A DNA stretch of 31,862 bases from JBASRP01 sp044866075 (GTDB lineage Bacteria; Actinomycetota; AC-67). The position numbers and the translations under genes were made by a program. Location of the stretch: assembly GCA_044866075.1 (NCBI GenBank), contig JBIOTQ010000112.1, positions 1 through 31,862 of the forward strand, written 5' to 3'. This document shows, piece by piece, positions 1 to 6,986 of this stretch (position 1 is its first letter; each line of letters starts with the position of its first letter). A model generated the notes under the pieces. It was not told the DNA's origin and did no database searches. It saw only the letters and a list, made by a program, of their open reading frames with translations.

Positions 1-678
1 CTCTACGCTGCCGATGACCCGACGAGTACCGGCCAGGCCGCGAACTTCCGCGGAGCGGCCGAACACATCGGCCTCACGGTCGCCGGGTACCGGACCTGGG
101 ATCCCAACGCGAAGAGCTACACGGACCTATGGCAACGCGTCCGGGCGAGCGGCGCGGACGGCGCCGTGCTCGCGGGCTTGATCGAACAGAACGGAGCCAA
201 GCTCATCCGCGACAAGGTTGCCGTCCTCGGCGCGAACAGCAAGGTCAAGCTCTTCGCCTTCGATGGCTTCGCGCAGCAGTCGACCATCGACGGCGCGGGC
301 CCCGCCGCGGTCGGGATGTTCGCGAGTATCCCGGGGCAGTCGACGGAAGACCTGGCGCCGCCCGGCCGCGACTTCGCGGCCGAGCTTGCCGCCTCGCTGA
401 AAAAGTCGTCGGTCGAGGTCTTCGCTCCCTACGGAGGTGAGGCCGCTCAGGTTCTCCTCGCCGCGATCGCGAAGGCGGGAACCGATCGCGCGAAGATCAT
501 CGAAGCGCTGTTCGCGACCGTCCGGACGAACGGGATCCTCGGCAGCTACCGGTTCGAATCGAGCGGCGATCCGAGCGCGGGACCGGTCACGGTCTTCCGG
601 GCCTCCAGGACGTTCAAGAGCGTCATGCTCGTGGCGCCGAGCCTGGCGTCGGTCGCCGCGGCGCGAGCCGGAAGCTGA
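1..678 (+). CDS. ABC transporter substrate-binding protein, LivK-like, 3' part
   Basis: This frame is open from base 1 and its start lies outside the window. About 225 residues are visible. The sequence resembles the C-terminal half of type 1 periplasmic binding proteins (Peripla_BP_6, LivK/LivJ family): 'LYAADDPTSTGQAANF' opens like the post-hinge strand-helix unit, followed by 'VRASGADGAVLAGLIEQNG' and the late segment 'GGEAAQVLLAAIAKAGTDRAKIIEALFAT'. In this family the protein captures branched-chain amino acids or related small molecules outside the membrane and delivers them to an ABC permease. The signal peptide or lipobox would be upstream and cannot be checked. No permease or ATPase gene follows, because the next genes run on the opposite strand. 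The ligand cannot be predicted from this fragment. Confidence 0.85.
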   Translation, partial: LYAADDPTSTGQAANFRGAAEHIGLTVAGYRTWDPNAKSYTDLWQRVRASGADGAVLAGLIEQNGAKLIRDKVAVLGANSKVKLFAFDGFAQQSTIDGAGPAAVGMFASIPGQSTEDLAPPGRDFAAELAASLKKSSVEVFAPYGGEAAQVLLAAIAKAGTDRAKIIEALFATVRTNGILGSYRFESSGDPSAGPVTVFRASRTFKSVMLVAPSLASVAAARAGS

Positions 679-693
679 CGGAGACTCGTCAGC
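674..693. terminator. hairpin between convergent gene ends
   Basis: GCTGACG (674-680) and CGTCAGC (687-693) form a perfect 7-bp stem with a 6-base loop. It covers the stop codon of the substrate-binding protein and the end of the opposing small gene. There is no T-run on either side, so any termination role is weak inference from its position between convergent genes. Confidence 0.3.
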
Positions 694-958
694 GGTCGGT
701 TCGACGTCTTCCTGCCGGCTGACCGCTCAGCGCGCGCGACCCGCGGCGCGTGCGCGTCGGCGCGGGTTCGGTCTCATTGGGAAATCGCGAGATGAGCTCA
801 TCCTCGAGTTCCAGCATCCGCCTCGTGTGGGTCCCGATCGCGTGCGCGCTGCCCTGCATGATCGTTTCCTCACGCGTGCGCCACAGATGTCGCAGCTCGC
901 GCTTCAGCGCGCCGTCGGAGAGATCATGCGGCGCGACGCCCAGCTTCGCTTTTGCCAT
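689..958 (-). CDS. small DUF6158-like protein (copy 1)
   Basis: An 89-residue soluble, charged protein with core 'LKRELRHLWRTREETIMQG', then 'HTRRMLELEDELISRFP' and a basic, low-complexity tail. It closely resembles the protein at 9805-10089 in this window, where the same two segments read 'LRKELRSLHRTREDTFLNG' and 'HTERMMDLEREFLRRFP'. I recognise this as the actinobacterial DUF6158 type, with no known function. I chose the ATG at 958 because it opens the conserved region and GGGAG lies about 8 bases upstream; the frame extends 21 codons further to a weaker start. A degraded sigma-F-like motif lies just upstream. It probably belongs with stress functions, but that is inference. Confidence 0.7.
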   Translation of the reverse strand: MAKAKLGVAPHDLSDGALKRELRHLWRTREETIMQGSAHAIGTHTRRMLELEDELISRFPNETEPAPTRTRRGSRALSGQPAGRRRTDR

Positions 959-982
959 CGGCTCAACTCCCGCGACGTATGC

Positions 983-1006
983 CGACCCGATCCTACCGCC
1001 CGAAAC
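983..1006 (-). promoter_or_regulatory. weak sigma-F/sigma-B-like promoter candidate
   Basis: On the minus strand this reads GTTT, 14 bases, GGGTCG, ending 24 bases before the ATG at 958. The first half matches the actinobacterial sigma-F consensus (GTTT-N15-17-GGGTAT), but the -10 half is degraded and the spacer is short. I list it because the paralogous gene at 9805 has a perfect site at nearly the same distance. Confidence 0.3.
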
Positions 1007-1027
1007 GCGGCGCTCAAGCAACTCCCG

Positions 1028-1468
1028 TCAGGGCTTACCGCGGTTCATGCTTGCAAGGAGGATCTGGCTCACGAGGTAGCGGCTGACGCCGAGCCTCTCG
1101 GCGATATCGTCGGGCCTCATGCCCCGTTCCCGGTAGATCAGAGCCAGGTCTTGTTGTGCCTTCGTCCACGTTCGCGGTTTCGGTCGGGCCTCTGTCACCG
1201 GCGCCTGGGTGCGATCGGGCTTCGCGCGCTTGCGGCGTCGCCGTGCGGTCGATGGGACGCCGGGGACTTTCTTGTAGCGGCCGTCCTCCGCTTCGCGGCG
1301 CGTGCGTTCCGTGAGCGCGACGTATTGCTCGGCGGCTTTGTTCACGCCGACGGCGACGATCTCGAGCGGCTTCGCGTTCGCCTCGCGGCACTCCCGCCGG
1401 GTGCAGTAGTCGTAGCGCTCGGCGCGCTCCGGGTGGAGCGGCTCGCCGCAGGTGACACAGCTGGCCAT
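1028..1468 (-). CDS. zinc-ribbon plus helix-turn-helix protein of unknown role
   Basis: 146 residues. The N-terminus carries a likely four-cysteine zinc site (C4, C7, C22, C27) with 'CVTCGE' and 'YCTRREC'. The middle, about 65-100, is basic and low-complexity. The C-terminus, about 107-141, looks like a resolvase/sigma-type helix-turn-helix: 'QDLALIYRERGMRPDDIAERLGVSRYLVSQIL' split around residue 124. The combination suggests a DNA-binding protein with a structural zinc knuckle, possibly a transcriptional regulator. I do not recognise a named family. It starts with ATG at 1468, and a perfect hairpin sits 23 bases upstream. It lies in a minus-strand run with the DksA-like and ferritin-like genes. 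Confidence 0.65.
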   Translation of the reverse strand: MASCVTCGEPLHPERAERYDYCTRRECREANAKPLEIVAVGVNKAAEQYVALTERTRREAEDGRYKKVPGVPSTARRRRKRAKPDRTQAPVTEARPKPRTWTKAQQDLALIYRERGMRPDDIAERLGVSRYLVSQILLASMNRGKP

Positions 1469-1490
1469 GGGTCTTCTCTCGTTTGGCTCG

Positions 1491-1512
1491 GGGGCGTCAG
1501 ATCAGACGCCCC
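1491..1512. repeat. perfect inverted repeat, possible operator or terminator
   Basis: GGGGCGTC (1491-1498) and GACGCCCC (1505-1512) pair perfectly around AGATCA. The repeat sits between the end of the DksA-like gene (1577) and the ATG of the zinc-ribbon/HTH gene (1468). It could be a terminator for the upstream gene or a binding site for the HTH protein. No T-run follows on the minus strand. Confidence 0.4.
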
Positions 1513-1576
1513 ATCAACAACGCAGCGCTCGACGTGCCTATTCCGGACGCCGCGTGCCGCTGGGTGACGGCCGAGC

Positions 1577-1855
1577 CTAGCCCTCGTGGGTCCGTTGGTC
1601 TTCGAGACAGAACCGGGCGGCGGGATAGGCGTCCAGTCGGTCCGCCGAGATCGGCAAACCGCATGTCTCGCAGACGCCGTACGAGCCCTTTTCCAGCATC
1701 CGCAGTGCCCGATCGACATCCTCGAGGCTCGCCTCGATCGACCCGCGGTTCGACGAACTTCTTGCGCTCGAAGGGTTTCGCACGGACCGTTGCAAGAGGT
1801 CGCTCCGTAATTCTTCCAGACGCGCGCGAACTACCTCGTCATCCACGTCGCGCAT
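1577..1855 (-). CDS. DksA/TraR-like protein with altered zinc finger
   Basis: 92 residues with the DksA/TraR layout: a helical N-terminus, then 'ALRMLEKGSYGVCETCGLPI' leading into the C4 zinc finger region and 'RLDAYPAARFC'. Family members usually have CxxC-x17-CxxC. Here C62, C65 and C83 are present, but the fourth position is Asp86 ('CLEDQ'), so the site is CxxC-x17-CxxD. DksA binds the RNA polymerase secondary channel and works with ppGpp in proteobacteria; short actinobacterial relatives are poorly understood. The ATG at 1855 overlaps the last base of the ferritin-like stop (TGATG), so the two genes are probably translationally coupled. A GTG one codon upstream is equally possible. Confidence 0.8.
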   Translation of the reverse strand: MRDVDDEVVRARLEELRSDLLQRSVRNPSSARSSSNRGSIEASLEDVDRALRMLEKGSYGVCETCGLPISADRLDAYPAARFCLEDQRTHEG

Positions 1856-2388
1856 CACCCCTTCATCTCTTGGAGGATGGTCAGCAGATCCTCGGCGTGC
1901 TCTTCCTCCACGGCCAGGATCGTTTCGATCGTTCTCCTCGTCGTCGGGTCCTTGTCGCCGAGCCAGCGGACGATCTCCTGGTAGGACGCGATCGCGACGC
2001 GCTCGGCGACGAGATCCTCTTTGACCATCTCGAGCAGGTCGTTCGATGCGTCGTACTCGGAGTGGGAGCGCGTCGCGAGTCCCTCCGGCGAGAAGTCGGG
2101 CTCCCCGCCCAGTTGCACGATCCGAGCCGCCACCATGTCCGCGTGTTGCTGCTCCTCGTTCGCGTGTTGCAGGAACTCCTGCGCGACCGGGCCGGCGTTG
2201 ATCCCCTGCGCAGTGAAGTAGTGACGCTTGTAGCGGAGGACGCAGACGAGCTCCGTGGCCAGCACGCCGTTCAGCACGGAGATGACGCGCTCGCGGTCCG
2301 CGCCGTACGCGTCGGTGATCGCGCCCTGCTCGATGTTTTCCCGGGCATGCTTCCGCAAGGCCTCTACGTCGGATAGGAACTCAGCCAT
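1855..2388 (-). CDS. bacterioferritin-like diiron protein
   Basis: 177 residues, all-helical, ferritin-like. The diiron signatures are visible: 'LATELVCVLRYKRHYF' with Glu in helix 1, 'ANEEQQHADMVAARI' (ExxH), 'EDLVAERVAIASY' with Glu in helix 3, and 'AVEEEHAEDLL' (second ExxH). Proteins of this type oxidise and store iron or protect against peroxide. The length fits bacterioferritin (about 160 aa) with a slightly longer N-terminus. The ATG at 2388 has AAGGAG 7 bases upstream. It is the first gene of a two-gene unit with the DksA-like gene, pointing to iron or oxidative-stress handling. No heme ligand is assigned; it could also be a non-heme ferritin-like (Dps-related) protein. Confidence 0.85.
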   Translation of the reverse strand: MAEFLSDVEALRKHARENIEQGAITDAYGADRERVISVLNGVLATELVCVLRYKRHYFTAQGINAGPVAQEFLQHANEEQQHADMVAARIVQLGGEPDFSPEGLATRSHSEYDASNDLLEMVKEDLVAERVAIASYQEIVRWLGDKDPTTRRTIETILAVEEEHAEDLLTILQEMKG

Positions 2389-2447
2389 CGGAGACTCCTT
2401 CCTCGTTACTCATCGCGACTTCGACGAGACACTATCCAGCCGTTAGA

Positions 2448-3698
2448 TCAAGCGCCACGTTCGGACGTGAGGAAGTACGTGTGCATGCAACCCTTGCCCT
2501 TGACGTCGATCTCACCGCGATCCTCGAAGGTGAATGCATCCGCGAGGCGGTCGCGAGCCCGTTCCGTTACGTGGATCGCGCCGGGCCGTCCGTGCGATTC
2601 CATCCTGCTCGCCGTGTTCACGGTGTCTCCCCAGAGATCGTAGATGAACTTGCTGCGGCCGATGACCCCGGCGACGACGGGGCCGATGTCCATCCCGATC
2701 CGGATGGCGATGGCGGAGGTTCGTCCGCGCTTCTCGATCTCGTCCCGCATCGCCAAGGCCATGCGCGCCAGGTTCTCCGCGTGGAAAGCGTCGGGCTCGA
2801 GCAGCCCGGACGCGACCATGTAGGCATCGCCGATGGTCTTGATCTTCTCGAGCCGGAACTTCGCTGCCAATTCGTCGAACGTCGAGAAGATGTCGTCGAG
2901 CAAGCGCACGACGTCGTCCGGCGTCATCGAGTCGGCCATCGGTGTGAATCCGGCGATGTCTGCGAAGAGGACACCGACCTCGGCCGCGCCGTCCGCGATG
3001 AGACCCTCTCCGGCCTTCAGGCGTTCGGCGATGCGGTGGGGGAGGACGTTGAGGAGGAGTCGTTCCGAGCGCTCCTGCTCGACGGCCAGGGCGGCCGCGT
3101 ATCGCTCGCGCTCGTGCACGAAGTATTGCAGCAACACATAGGTCGTTCCGGTCACGCCCAACACATTGAGAACGAAGAACAAGATGACGATCCAGTCCGG
3201 GATGAGGGGTGCCTTGCTGGCGAGGAGCGGATCGAGTGCGCCGGCCAGACCGACGGTCAGCACGAACGCGGCGAACCAAGGGACGGCCTCGCGGCGCCCG
3301 ATGAAGAGGAGCGCTCCGATGGGCGCCGTGAACGCCCACAGGATCACGCCGCTCGAGGCCAGGAAGCCGCCGAGGCTCAACTGGAGGAGGAACGGCAGCA
3401 AGAGACTCAACCCCAGCTCGCACAGCCGGAAGAAGCGATACCTCTTCGTCCGCGCGAAGACGGCGAGGTTGATGATCGAGACGACCTGGTACGCGAAGGG
3501 GATGGCCGCCGCGACGTGAAGTCCAAGCACCCAATACGTGACCACCCACACGACGGCGAGTCCGGTGATCAGGCCCGCGGACAGGACGAGGATCTCCTTG
3601 CGGAGCGCCTCGTCCGGTGTGTCCGTCGGGAGGGATCCGATCTTGGCGAAGTGCGCGAGCGCGCCCAAACGACGTGACATCGTGCCGGACTGAACCAT
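2448..3698 (-). CDS. membrane class III adenylate/guanylate cyclase
   Basis: 416 residues. Residues about 35-192 are strongly hydrophobic, consistent with roughly six membrane helices. A linker 'LLLNVLPHRIAERLKAGE' typical of this family leads to a C-terminal cyclase domain (about 238-412). The catalytic set is complete: metal-binding D247 ('LFADIAGFT') and D291 ('IGDAY'), base-selecting K287 and D354 ('YDLWGD'), and transition-state N361 and R365 ('VNTASRM'). The Lys/Asp pair points to ATP and so to cAMP. It would be an inner-membrane enzyme with its catalytic domain in the cytoplasm. The membrane part has no recognised sensor. The neighbour on the other side is divergent, so the 160-base gap to 3858 probably holds both promoters. 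The start at 3698 is the furthest upstream; Met7 is an alternative. Confidence 0.9.
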   Translation of the reverse strand: MVQSGTMSRRLGALAHFAKIGSLPTDTPDEALRKEILVLSAGLITGLAVVWVVTYWVLGLHVAAAIPFAYQVVSIINLAVFARTKRYRFFRLCELGLSLLLPFLLQLSLGGFLASSGVILWAFTAPIGALLFIGRREAVPWFAAFVLTVGLAGALDPLLASKAPLIPDWIVILFFVLNVLGVTGTTYVLLQYFVHERERYAAALAVEQERSERLLLNVLPHRIAERLKAGEGLIADGAAEVGVLFADIAGFTPMADSMTPDDVVRLLDDIFSTFDELAAKFRLEKIKTIGDAYMVASGLLEPDAFHAENLARMALAMRDEIEKRGRTSAIAIRIGMDIGPVVAGVIGRSKFIYDLWGDTVNTASRMESHGRPGAIHVTERARDRLADAFTFEDRGEIDVKGKGCMHTYFLTSERGA

Positions 3699-3748
3699 GG
3701 CTCCGCCTTCGCGCGCTTTCCTTGCTCAGGATATTCCGGGGACGGCCA

Positions 3749-3788
3749 CCCGGAGAATTGACCGGACCGTCACGCCCCCGTCTCCGGG
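3749..3788. repeat. inverted repeat in divergent promoter region
   Basis: CCCGGAGA (3749-3756) and TCTCCGGG (3781-3788) are exact 8-base complements with 24 bases between them, in the gap between the divergent cyclase gene and the gene at 3858. The spacing would suit a dimeric regulator or be chance in this GC-rich sequence. Confidence 0.25.
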
Positions 3789-3857
3789 CCGAAACAAATC
3801 TGCCCTAACGTTGCGTTTGGAAGGAGTAGCATTTCAACCAAGGAAGGGAGCAGCCAG

Positions 3858-4334
3858 ATGCTTGCGTCCCCGCCGAGATACGCCGACGAGGTCGTCCTCC
3901 ACCCGCGGCTCTACATCGAGCGCGTGGCCTTCGTCGCAACGCCCAACGCTGAAGCGGCTTTCGATCTCTTCCTCGCGCTTCGCGCCGAGGGCGCGACCGA
4001 CTCCCCGCGCTATCGCTTCCCGACGGCGACAGGCGAGCTGGTCCTCGTCGGCCCGGCCCGCACGCCGGTGCCGCCCAGGCCCAGCGCCATCTTCCCCGTG
4101 CGCGTCGTGGACGGATGGATCGCCTCGCGGTCGGGCGTGTACAAGACGCGCGTGGAGCTCGAGCTTCTTCGCTGGTCCGACAGGGCAACGGCGTTAGGCC
4201 TGCGGCCGCTCGGCCACCGGCATCATGCCCTCGGCTACGGCCCGTACCTCCGGATCGGGGGTCAGGTGATGACGAGCCTTCGCAACGAGATCGAAGCGTG
4301 GGCGAGGGCCGGAGCCGGCGCCCGCTCGACCTAA
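3858..4334 (+). CDS. conserved-looking protein of unknown function
   Basis: 158 residues, soluble, no signal peptide or membrane helix. I do not recognise the family. Visible landmarks are 'LHPRLYIERVAFVATPNAEAAFDLFLALRAEG', the middle 'GELVLVGPARTPVPPRPSAIFPVRVVDGW' and 'RPLGHRHHALGYGPYLRIGG' towards the end, a pattern of alternating strands and helices. The ATG at 3858 is preceded by a purine-rich ribosome binding site (AGGAAGGGAG, 3841-3850). The next gene starts 8 bases after its stop, so the two are probably cotranscribed with the isochorismatase-like gene. Codon usage matches the neighbours, which supports a real gene. Confidence 0.65.
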   Translation: MLASPPRYADEVVLHPRLYIERVAFVATPNAEAAFDLFLALRAEGATDSPRYRFPTATGELVLVGPARTPVPPRPSAIFPVRVVDGWIASRSGVYKTRVELELLRWSDRATALGLRPLGHRHHALGYGPYLRIGGQVMTSLRNEIEAWARAGAGARST

Positions 4335-4341
4335 GCGACGC

Positions 4342-4929
4342 GTGTCGGTCGCCGTCGTCACGAACGAGTGTCAGCGCGGCGCGATCGGCGACCATGCCCT
4401 CTGGCCTGCGTTGGTCGACTCCGCACGACCGATGATCCCGACGCTGGCGCGCCTGCTGAACGCGGCGCGCGAACGGAACATCCCAGTCGTGCATTGCGTC
4501 GCGATCCGTCGCGGGGACTTGCGCGGCGCGAACACCAACGCGCCACTCTTCGGTGTGGCCAACCGCTCCGGGGGTCTGCGCGCGGGGACGCCGTCCGTCG
4601 ACGTCTTGCCCGAGCTCGGCCGGGCGCCATCCGACCTGGTGTTCCCGAAGACACACGGCGTCGCGTCGCTCGGATCGACGGGCGTGGACGCGGCGTTGCG
4701 GAACCTCGCCGTCGAGGAGATCGTCCTCACCGGCGTGTCCGTGAACGTCGCCATACAAGCGCTCGCGTTCGAGGCCGTGAACCGGAGCTACCGCGTGACG
4801 ATCCCGCGCGACGCCGTCGCGGGGGTTCCACCGTCCTACGCCGGCGCCGTCTTGGAGAATACGCTGTCGCTCATTGCGACCCTCACGACCGTCGATGAGT
4901 TGATCGGCCGGTGGTCGTCCTCGATCTGA
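4342..4929 (+). CDS. isochorismatase-fold protein lacking the catalytic cysteine
   Basis: 195 residues of the isochorismatase/cysteine-hydrolase fold. These enzymes use an Asp-Lys-Cys triad. Here the Asp position reads Glu9 ('TNECQRG'), the Lys is kept as K103 ('VFPKTHGVAS'), and the nucleophile position is Ala137 ('TGVSVNVAIQALAFEA', where active members have Cys). The cis-peptide region 'LTGVSVN' and the following 'VTIPRDAVAGVP' are otherwise typical. It therefore folds like nicotinamidase or N-carbamoyl hydrolases but probably does not hydrolyse by the usual thiol mechanism. I recall similar actinobacterial proteins with the same 'GVSVNV' motif, so this may be a lineage rather than a decayed gene. 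The start is GTG at 4342. The gene before it lies 8 bases upstream. Confidence 0.8.
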   Translation: MSVAVVTNECQRGAIGDHALWPALVDSARPMIPTLARLLNAARERNIPVVHCVAIRRGDLRGANTNAPLFGVANRSGGLRAGTPSVDVLPELGRAPSDLVFPKTHGVASLGSTGVDAALRNLAVEEIVLTGVSVNVAIQALAFEAVNRSYRVTIPRDAVAGVPPSYAGAVLENTLSLIATLTTVDELIGRWSSSI

Positions 4930-4988
4930 CACGCGGCACGACCTCGGGTTTTGCGCCACCCCGCGCGCGCCCGATAGATAAACGCCTC

Positions 4989-6125
4989 GTGCGCAGCGGG
5001 AGGCTCGGCCGAACCGCGAGGCGCGTGACCGCGGGGGCCGTTGCGTTCGTCTTGCTATCGAGCGCTGCCGCGGCAGCTCCCTCCGATACCAAAGAGAAGA
5101 TCGCGCACGCCAAGCGCCGCCTCGCCCAGCTGCAAGCATCGATCTCGACCCAACAGCAACGCGTGCACTCCATCCAGGAGTCGATGAGAACGCTCGCGGG
5201 AAGCGTTGCGACCCACCGACGGGGGTACGAGCAGATCCGCAGCGCACTTACCACGACCAAAGCGCGGATCGCGGACAACGAAACACGCTACCGCTCGCTG
5301 CGTGGCCTCATCGACCTGGCCGCCGCCGACGCGTACACGCGGGGGCAGACGTACATGATCGAGGCCGTCCTCGACGCGGAGTCGTTGTCCGACGCCGCCG
5401 ACGTCATGACGTACACGCGTGAGATCACCCGGCGGAACCTGGAGCTGATCGACCAAGCCCGCAGCGTTGCGGCCGAGCTCGCGAGGCAGCGACGGCGCGA
5501 GACGGACCTTCTGACGCAGAGCCGCGCCGCCCTCAGGCGTTTGTCCGAGGAGCAGGCCGTGCTCGTGAAGACCTTCGCCGACAGCCAGCAACGGCTGGCC
5601 GAGCTGGCGCGGACGCGCGCCCAACTCGGTGCGCTCCTCCTGCGCTTGCGCACGCAGCTGCGGGCCGAGGAGCTGGCCGCGGCCCTGGCGGCGGCCAACG
5701 CAGGGACACCGATCTCGTTCGGGCGGTGGGCCGAGGCCTTCCTGTCGTACGTTCATGCTCCGGTCGCGCGGAACAACCTCGTCGTGATCGTCGCGTGGCA
5801 GACGGCCGAGTACACCGAGGCCCGGTGGAACCCGCTCGCGACCACCTATCGGATGCCCGGCTCGACGACGTTCAACTCGAGCCGCGTGCAGAACTACGTC
5901 TCGCTCAAGCAAGGTCTCGACGCGACCACGCGCACCCTTCGCCGCGCGGGGTACGGCTACGAGGCCATCCTGGCCGACCTGGCGCGCGACGCCGACCCGA
6001 TGACCACGGCGCGTGCGATCAACGAATCGCGATGGTGCCGGGGATGCGCGGACGGCGAGTATGTGATCGGCCTCATCGACGCCGTGGAGAAGTACTACGA
6101 CGAGTACGCCTCCAAGCGCGCCTAG
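4989..6125 (+). CDS. secreted coiled-coil protein with unknown C-terminal domain
   Basis: From GTG 4989 the product has 378 residues. It opens with a basic stretch and hydrophobic core ('AGAVAFVLLSSAAAAAP'), a convincing signal peptide, which is why I prefer this start to the in-frame GTG at 4911 that overlaps the previous gene. Residues about 40-240 are heptad-rich coiled coil, like the N-terminal halves of cell-wall hydrolase regulators (CwlO, RipA, EnvC). The C-terminal part, from about 245, has 'WAEAFLSYVHAPVARNN', 'VAWQTAEYTEARWNPLAT', 'NSSRVQNYVSLKQGLDAT' and 'AINESRWC'. I have the impression this domain recurs in secreted actinobacterial proteins, but I cannot name it; it is not NlpC/P60 or M23. 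It is probably extracytoplasmic and cell-wall-associated, by inference. Confidence 0.75.
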   Translation: MRSGRLGRTARRVTAGAVAFVLLSSAAAAAPSDTKEKIAHAKRRLAQLQASISTQQQRVHSIQESMRTLAGSVATHRRGYEQIRSALTTTKARIADNETRYRSLRGLIDLAAADAYTRGQTYMIEAVLDAESLSDAADVMTYTREITRRNLELIDQARSVAAELARQRRRETDLLTQSRAALRRLSEEQAVLVKTFADSQQRLAELARTRAQLGALLLRLRTQLRAEELAAALAAANAGTPISFGRWAEAFLSYVHAPVARNNLVVIVAWQTAEYTEARWNPLATTYRMPGSTTFNSSRVQNYVSLKQGLDATTRTLRRAGYGYEAILADLARDADPMTTARAINESRWCRGCADGEYVIGLIDAVEKYYDEYASKRA

Positions 6126-6131
6126 ACGCCG

Positions 6132-6551
6132 CTAGAAGGCATCCGCGAAGTCCCACGCTCGCAGCTCGCCGGGTTCGAGCCGCAGGGTGACGACGCGGTC
6201 GTTCGGGTCGGACGCGTATTCGTCCGCAGCGTCTTTCCCGATGTAGCGCACGGCGATGCGCTTCTGGATCGCCTGGGCGTCCTCCTCGACGAGCCGCGCT
6301 TTCCCGCGCAGCTCCACACCGCGGTACGGCGGGTCGCTTTCGTAGACGGCGATCGACGCGCGCGGGTCGATGAGGACGTGCCGGGCCTTGACGTCGTCCG
6401 GTTCGATGGTCACATTGAACCCGCCGTCGTGCCACTCGTGCCAGACGGGGGAGAGAAGGACGCTCCCGTCTCGCCTGTACGTGGCGAGCGTCGCGACGAT
6501 CGGAAGCGAGACCAGATCGCCGAGCGGCTCGACGTCGGTGTACTTCCGCAT
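6132..6551 (-). CDS. PNPOx-fold (F420/FMN-binding type) protein
   Basis: 139 residues with the split-barrel of the pyridoxamine 5'-phosphate oxidase-like family: 'LPIVATLATYRRDGSVLLSPVWHEWHDGG' gives the first strands, then 'KARHVLIDPRASIAVYESDPPYRGVELRGKARLVEE' and the final 'VVTLRLEPGELRAWDF'. Actinobacterial relatives of this length (PPOX class) bind F420 or FMN and reduce or oxidise small molecules; some bind heme or biliverdin. The cofactor cannot be settled from sequence alone. ATG at 6551. It converges with the coiled-coil gene, whose stop is 6 bases away, and is followed on the same strand by nothing in that direction. Confidence 0.85.
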   Translation of the reverse strand: MRKYTDVEPLGDLVSLPIVATLATYRRDGSVLLSPVWHEWHDGGFNVTIEPDDVKARHVLIDPRASIAVYESDPPYRGVELRGKARLVEEDAQAIQKRIAVRYIGKDAADEYASDPNDRVVTLRLEPGELRAWDFADAF

Positions 6552-6579
6552 GCAGCGGACTCTATCCGGTCCTACCCCG

Positions 6580-6846
6580 TCATGAGGCCCGGCGACGGTA
6601 GTCGTAATCGGCCGCTCCGTCTTCGCCGACGGAGACGTCGCCTCGGTAGCCGGGCTGGCCGGGGCCGCTCGCGCCCGGCCCCATCCGGTTGCGGCGCGCC
6701 AGCGGACTGCGGTCGAGCAACAGCAACGCGGGTACGCCGACGGCGATCAGAGCGACGACGATGATGCCGAGCAGCGGCGCCAGGAAGAGGAGCATCGAAA
6801 GAGCGACGACGACTGCGGCGGCGACGAGCAGAGTGCGTTCCGACAT
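6580..6846 (-). CDS. small membrane protein
   Basis: 88 residues. Residues about 5-45 are nearly all hydrophobic ('LLVAAAVVVALSMLLFLAPLL' split at a Pro, then 'GIIVVALIAVGVPALLLL'), consistent with two closely packed membrane helices. The tail is Gly/Asp/Arg-rich and probably cytoplasmic. No family is recognised. ATG at 6846. A sigma-F-like motif lies 33 bases upstream on the same strand, back to back with the stronger site that drives the Ku operon, so it may be a stress-induced membrane protein. Confidence 0.6.
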   Translation of the reverse strand: MSERTLLVAAAVVVALSMLLFLAPLLGIIVVALIAVGVPALLLLDRSPLARRNRMGPGASGPGQPGYRGDVSVGEDGAADYDYRRRAS

Positions 6847-6879
6847 CGACCATCCTCCCGTCTCGGGGTCTCTCCACCA

Positions 6880-6905
6880 TTACCCCAGCGTGCGTCCCAA
6901 GGAAC
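6880..6905 (-). promoter_or_regulatory. sigma-F/sigma-B-like promoter, near-consensus
   Basis: Minus strand: GTTC, 16 bases, GGGTAA, ending 33 bases before the ATG at 6846. Against GTTT-N15-17-GGGTAT it differs at the last base of each half. It is back to back with the perfect site at 6930-6955, so this 140-base gap would be a divergent stress promoter. Confidence 0.4.
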
Positions 6906-6929
6906 CGCCGGCCACCAGACCAAGCAACC

Positions 6930-6955
6930 GTTTTCCCAGGTGCTTGCCCGGGTAC
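6930..6955 (+). promoter_or_regulatory. sigma-F/sigma-B-type promoter for the Ku operon
   Basis: GTTT (6930-6933), 16 bases, GGGTAC (6950-6955). This fits the actinobacterial sigma-F/sigma-B consensus GTTT-N15-17-GGGTAT/C. Expected transcription start is about 6962, leaving room for the GGAG ribosome binding site at 6973 and the GTG at 6987. The geometry is the same as at 9749-9774. Confidence 0.6.
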
Positions 6956-6986
6956 ATCGCTAAACGTCGTTTGGAGTTGACGAATC

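Noticed and set aside
691..724. AGCGGTC/GACCGCT inverted repeat
   Set aside because: It lies in the coding end of the DUF6158-like gene and is short for this GC content.
2481..3677. Long plus-strand frame opposite the cyclase gene
   Set aside because: It is antisense to a clear cyclase with all catalytic residues and has a shadow composition rich in Arg, Asp, Glu and Gly.
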